A DNA stretch of 64,000 nucleotides, taken from Coprousia sp963931435 (GTDB lineage Bacteria; Actinomycetota; Coriobacteriia; Coriobacteriales; Coriobacteriaceae). Where the stretch lies: assembly GCA_963931435.1 (NCBI GenBank), contig OZ007012.1, positions 744,001-808,000 on the forward strand, in the 5' to 3' direction. A program made the position numbers and the translations under genes. Positions 62,297 through 64,000 of this stretch are shown piece after piece. The first letter of the stretch is position 1, and every line of letters begins with the position of its first letter. The notes beneath the pieces are model-generated. The model was not told the origin of the DNA, ran no database searches, and saw only the letters and a list, made by a program, of their open reading frames with translations.

Positions 62297-62376
62297 CCGC
62301 TGCGCCGCCTGCCCGTCTGCCGCTTGGCCAGCGAGGCCGGCCGGAGGCGGGCGAGGCGACGGAAAGGAGACGCATC

Positions 62377-62802
62377 ATGAAGGTCAAGCCTGCCACGCTG
62401 CTGCTCATCGCGTGCGCGGTATGGAGCATCGCGGGGGTCAACATCCTGCGGATCGGCCTGGCGGCCTACCCGGCGTACCTCGGCGTGCTCAACATCGTGC
62501 TCTCGCTTGTGGTGTTCTGCATCTTTCAGCTCTTCGTCTTTAGAAAGCTGGTGCGCAAGCACAGCGCGCGCATCGACGGGTACCGGGACGAGCGACAGTT
62601 CTTCCTCAAATTCTTTGACGTCAAGTCGTTCATCATCATGGCGGTGATGATGACGGGCGGCATCTGGCTCAGGGCGAGCGGCATCGCGCCCGAGCGGTTC
62701 ATCGCGGTGTTCTACACCGGGCTGGGCGCTGCGCTTCTGCTGGCAGGGTTGCTCTTCGGCCGCAACTTCGGCCGTGCGCACCGCGCAGCGCAGACAGCGT
62801 AG
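62377..62802 (+). CDS. four-helix membrane protein
   Basis: 141 residues, ATG with GGAAAGGAG upstream. Four hydrophobic helices (about 5-22, 30-52, 84-100, 107-126) with a charged loop RKLVRKHSARIDGYRDERQF in the middle. No family recognised. Its position behind a TetR regulator suggests control by it, perhaps a small permease or stress protein. Confidence 0.75.
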   Translation: MKVKPATLLLIACAVWSIAGVNILRIGLAAYPAYLGVLNIVLSLVVFCIFQLFVFRKLVRKHSARIDGYRDERQFFLKFFDVKSFIIMAVMMTGGIWLRASGIAPERFIAVFYTGLGAALLLAGLLFGRNFGRAHRAAQTA

Positions 62803-62806
62803 GACC

Positions 62807-62837
62807 GGTGCATTTGGGGACGGGGTCGTTTTGCACC
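62807..62837. repeat. REP-like element, copy 2
   Basis: The same core CATTTGGGGACGGGGTC as at 61515, here flanked by GGTGCA (62807-62812) and TGCACC (62832-62837). Five bases after the stop of the four-helix protein gene. Confidence 0.55.
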
Positions 62838-62855
62838 ATGGCGATATGGCCATGT

Positions 62856-63167
62856 CTAAACAGTCGGCTCATCGGGGCGCGCCTGAGGGGTACGCGTTTT
62901 GGCGCGTCGCGCCGCGAGGGCGAGGATGATCGTGGCGATGCCCGCAATCGCCGCCGCGATGAGCCCGAGGCTGGGGGAGAGCGTAGGGTCGAGCCCGGCG
63001 ATACCGCGTCCCACCGCCCAGGGATTGCCGCGCGCGGTAGAACGGACGATGAGGAAGAGTTGCCAGCTTATAACCGAGCAGAGCAGCATGATGGAACCTG
63101 CATCCGCCATTACGAGCGCGCCGGCAACGATGCCACAGACATCCGACCAAGTCCTTGTGCTGCTCAT
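62856..63167 (-). CDS. small three-helix membrane protein
   Basis: 103 residues, ATG 63167 with GGAGG eight bases upstream. Hydrophobic helices at about 10-32, 31-45 (partly merged) and 68-86, then a basic tail. No family recognised. Convergent with the four-helix protein gene. Confidence 0.6.
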   Translation of the reverse strand: MSSTRTWSDVCGIVAGALVMADAGSIMLLCSVISWQLFLIVRSTARGNPWAVGRGIAGLDPTLSPSLGLIAAAIAGIATIILALAARRAKTRTPQARPDEPTV

Positions 63168-63348
63168 GGGTTAAGCCTCCAAGGTCTTATTCCTTGCCGA
63201 GTATAGTACGGTGCCATTGGGCTCTGTGAGCTGCTGGTTCATGGCGATACGATTCAGTCGAATCGTCAACATCGGCGAGTGGCGCAGTGCCTGGGCAAAA
63301 CGGTTTGCTATCGTATGCTGGCAAGGCTGGGGATGAGGGGTGGTGCGC

Positions 63349-64000
63349 ATGGGATATGTTGATGCAACCGGGTGCGAGGTCTTTGCGGGGAAAGGTCGGC
63401 CCGGAGCACTCGGACCCGAGGCGTGCGCACTCGTGGCGTCCGGACCCGAGGCGCCCGTTATCTACGTGATCGACTCGCCGGAGCACCCCTTCGATGTGGC
63501 GATGGCCGCATCGGGCATTCGCGCCACGGTGGTGCGCGTGCCCGTGCGCAGCTGGAACGACAGCTTGACGCCTTGGCCTGCGGCGGGTCTACGCCCGGGC
63601 GCGCCCGACTTTGGCGGGCACGCGGCCGAGACGCTGACCGAGCTGGTGAAGGCGACCGTTCCCGCAGTAGAAGCCGCGCACGGCCTTGCCCCGGCACGGC
63701 GCGCGATCTGCGGCTACTCGCTCGGCGGGCTCTTTGCGCTCTATGCGTTCACGCGCGAGCGCTCGCCTTTCTCGGCCTGCGCGTGCCTTTCGGGCTCCGT
63801 CTGGTATGAAGGCTGGGTCGATTACCTCCGGCGCGTCTGTCCGGACGGCATGGGCCGCTACGCGTTTCTCTCCATCGGGAAGAAGGAGCGCCGCGCCGGA
63901 GCGCCCATCATGCGGACCGTGCAGGACAACCTCGAAGCGTGTGCGGCCATCCTGCGCGAGCGCGGATGCGAGGTGGACCTCGTCATCGGCCCGGGCAACC
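63349..64000 (+). CDS. alpha/beta-hydrolase esterase, 5' part (runs off the window)
   Basis: At least 217 residues, open to the last base. ATG 63349 has GAGGGG about nine bases upstream. VIYVIDSPEHPFDVAMAA, then the nucleophile elbow ICGYSLGGLFALYAF (GxSxG) and CLSGSVWYEGWVDYL match the Fes/IroE-like putative esterase family that cleaves siderophore or similar ester bonds. The frame contains a small internal duplication around GPEACALVASGPEAP. The acid and His residues lie beyond the window end or close to it. Confidence 0.82.
   Translation, partial: MGYVDATGCEVFAGKGRPGALGPEACALVASGPEAPVIYVIDSPEHPFDVAMAASGIRATVVRVPVRSWNDSLTPWPAAGLRPGAPDFGGHAAETLTELVKATVPAVEAAHGLAPARRAICGYSLGGLFALYAFTRERSPFSACACLSGSVWYEGWVDYLRRVCPDGMGRYAFLSIGKKERRAGAPIMRTVQDNLEACAAILRERGCEVDLVIGPGN

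Noticed and set aside
63380..63450. Tandem repeat GGACCCGAGGCG
   Set aside because: Only two short copies inside the esterase coding frame (GPEA); treated as a small in-frame duplication.

Overview
The window is GC-rich (roughly two thirds G+C by eye), densely coded, single-chromosome DNA from an anaerobic Gram-positive actinobacterium. Protein content points to class Coriobacteriia, most likely Collinsella or a close relative: a sodium-pumping oxaloacetate decarboxylase next to ATP-type PEP carboxykinase, superoxide reductase instead of superoxide dismutase, QueH-type epoxyqueuosine reductase, ferredoxin-fused aldo/keto reductase, C69 dipeptidase, sortase-built pili, and an actinobacterial-style LexA box in front of ruvCAB. 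No rRNA, tRNA, CRISPR array or prophage was seen. The taxonomic call is inference from gene content, not from a marker-gene comparison.

Layout. 1-8.2 kb: 3' part of dnaE, then pckA, facing a five-gene minus-strand oxaloacetate decarboxylase operon (accessory protein, biotin carrier, beta, gamma, alpha); the convergent gap holds several strong hairpins. 8.5-13.2 kb: superoxide reductase, a catalytically degenerate NAD synthetase-like protein, and ruvCAB behind an SOS box. 13.2-18.3 kb: C69 dipeptidase, a phasin-like protein with a UbiB/ABC1 kinase, a phosphatase and an acetyltransferase. 18.4-30 kb: a divergent MetRS-like protein, then queH, a drug-type MFS exporter, queA and tgt, interrupted by a palindromic mobile-element-like repeat, a tail-anchored coiled-coil protein, a PIN-like remnant and a LUD-domain protein. 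30-45 kb: membrane-bound XRE regulator, LOG lysine-decarboxylase-like protein, a broken zinc-ribbon gene, a bacterial PARG-like macrodomain protein, DUF308 protein, thiamin genes thiD and thiC with a TPP riboswitch, a tiny EF-hand membrane protein, YaaA, an oxidoreductase, M18 aminopeptidase, an ion permease and a MIF-like tautomerase.

44.7-52.6 kb: MarR regulator, polar amino-acid ABC transporter (binding protein, permease, ATPase), an ATP-grasp ligase, a shortened flavin/ferredoxin protein, an aldo/keto reductase behind a MerR-type promoter, a second membrane XRE regulator and a second LUD paralogue. 52.8-57.9 kb: polA, two gene remnants that meet head to head at a deletion scar (LacI type and ribbon-helix-helix type), an isochorismatase-fold hydrolase and an XRE two-gene unit. 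58.2-64 kb: pilus cluster (LPXTG pilin, class C sortase, secreted partner), a TetR regulator with its operator and a membrane protein, and the start of an esterase that runs off the window.

Functionally the region mixes housekeeping (replication, repair, recombination, thiamin, queuosine salvage) with anaerobic C4/C3 metabolism coupled to a sodium gradient (PckA interconverts PEP and oxaloacetate, OAD decarboxylates oxaloacetate and pumps Na+) and with small accessory patches (24.6-28.2, 31.9-34.3, 51.6-52.6, 55.7-56.2 and 61.5-62.9 kb) that carry repeats, palindromes, paralogues and gene fragments. Those patches, and three proteins whose key residues are missing (the NadE-like, MetRS-like and shortened flavin/ferredoxin proteins), are the most unusual parts.
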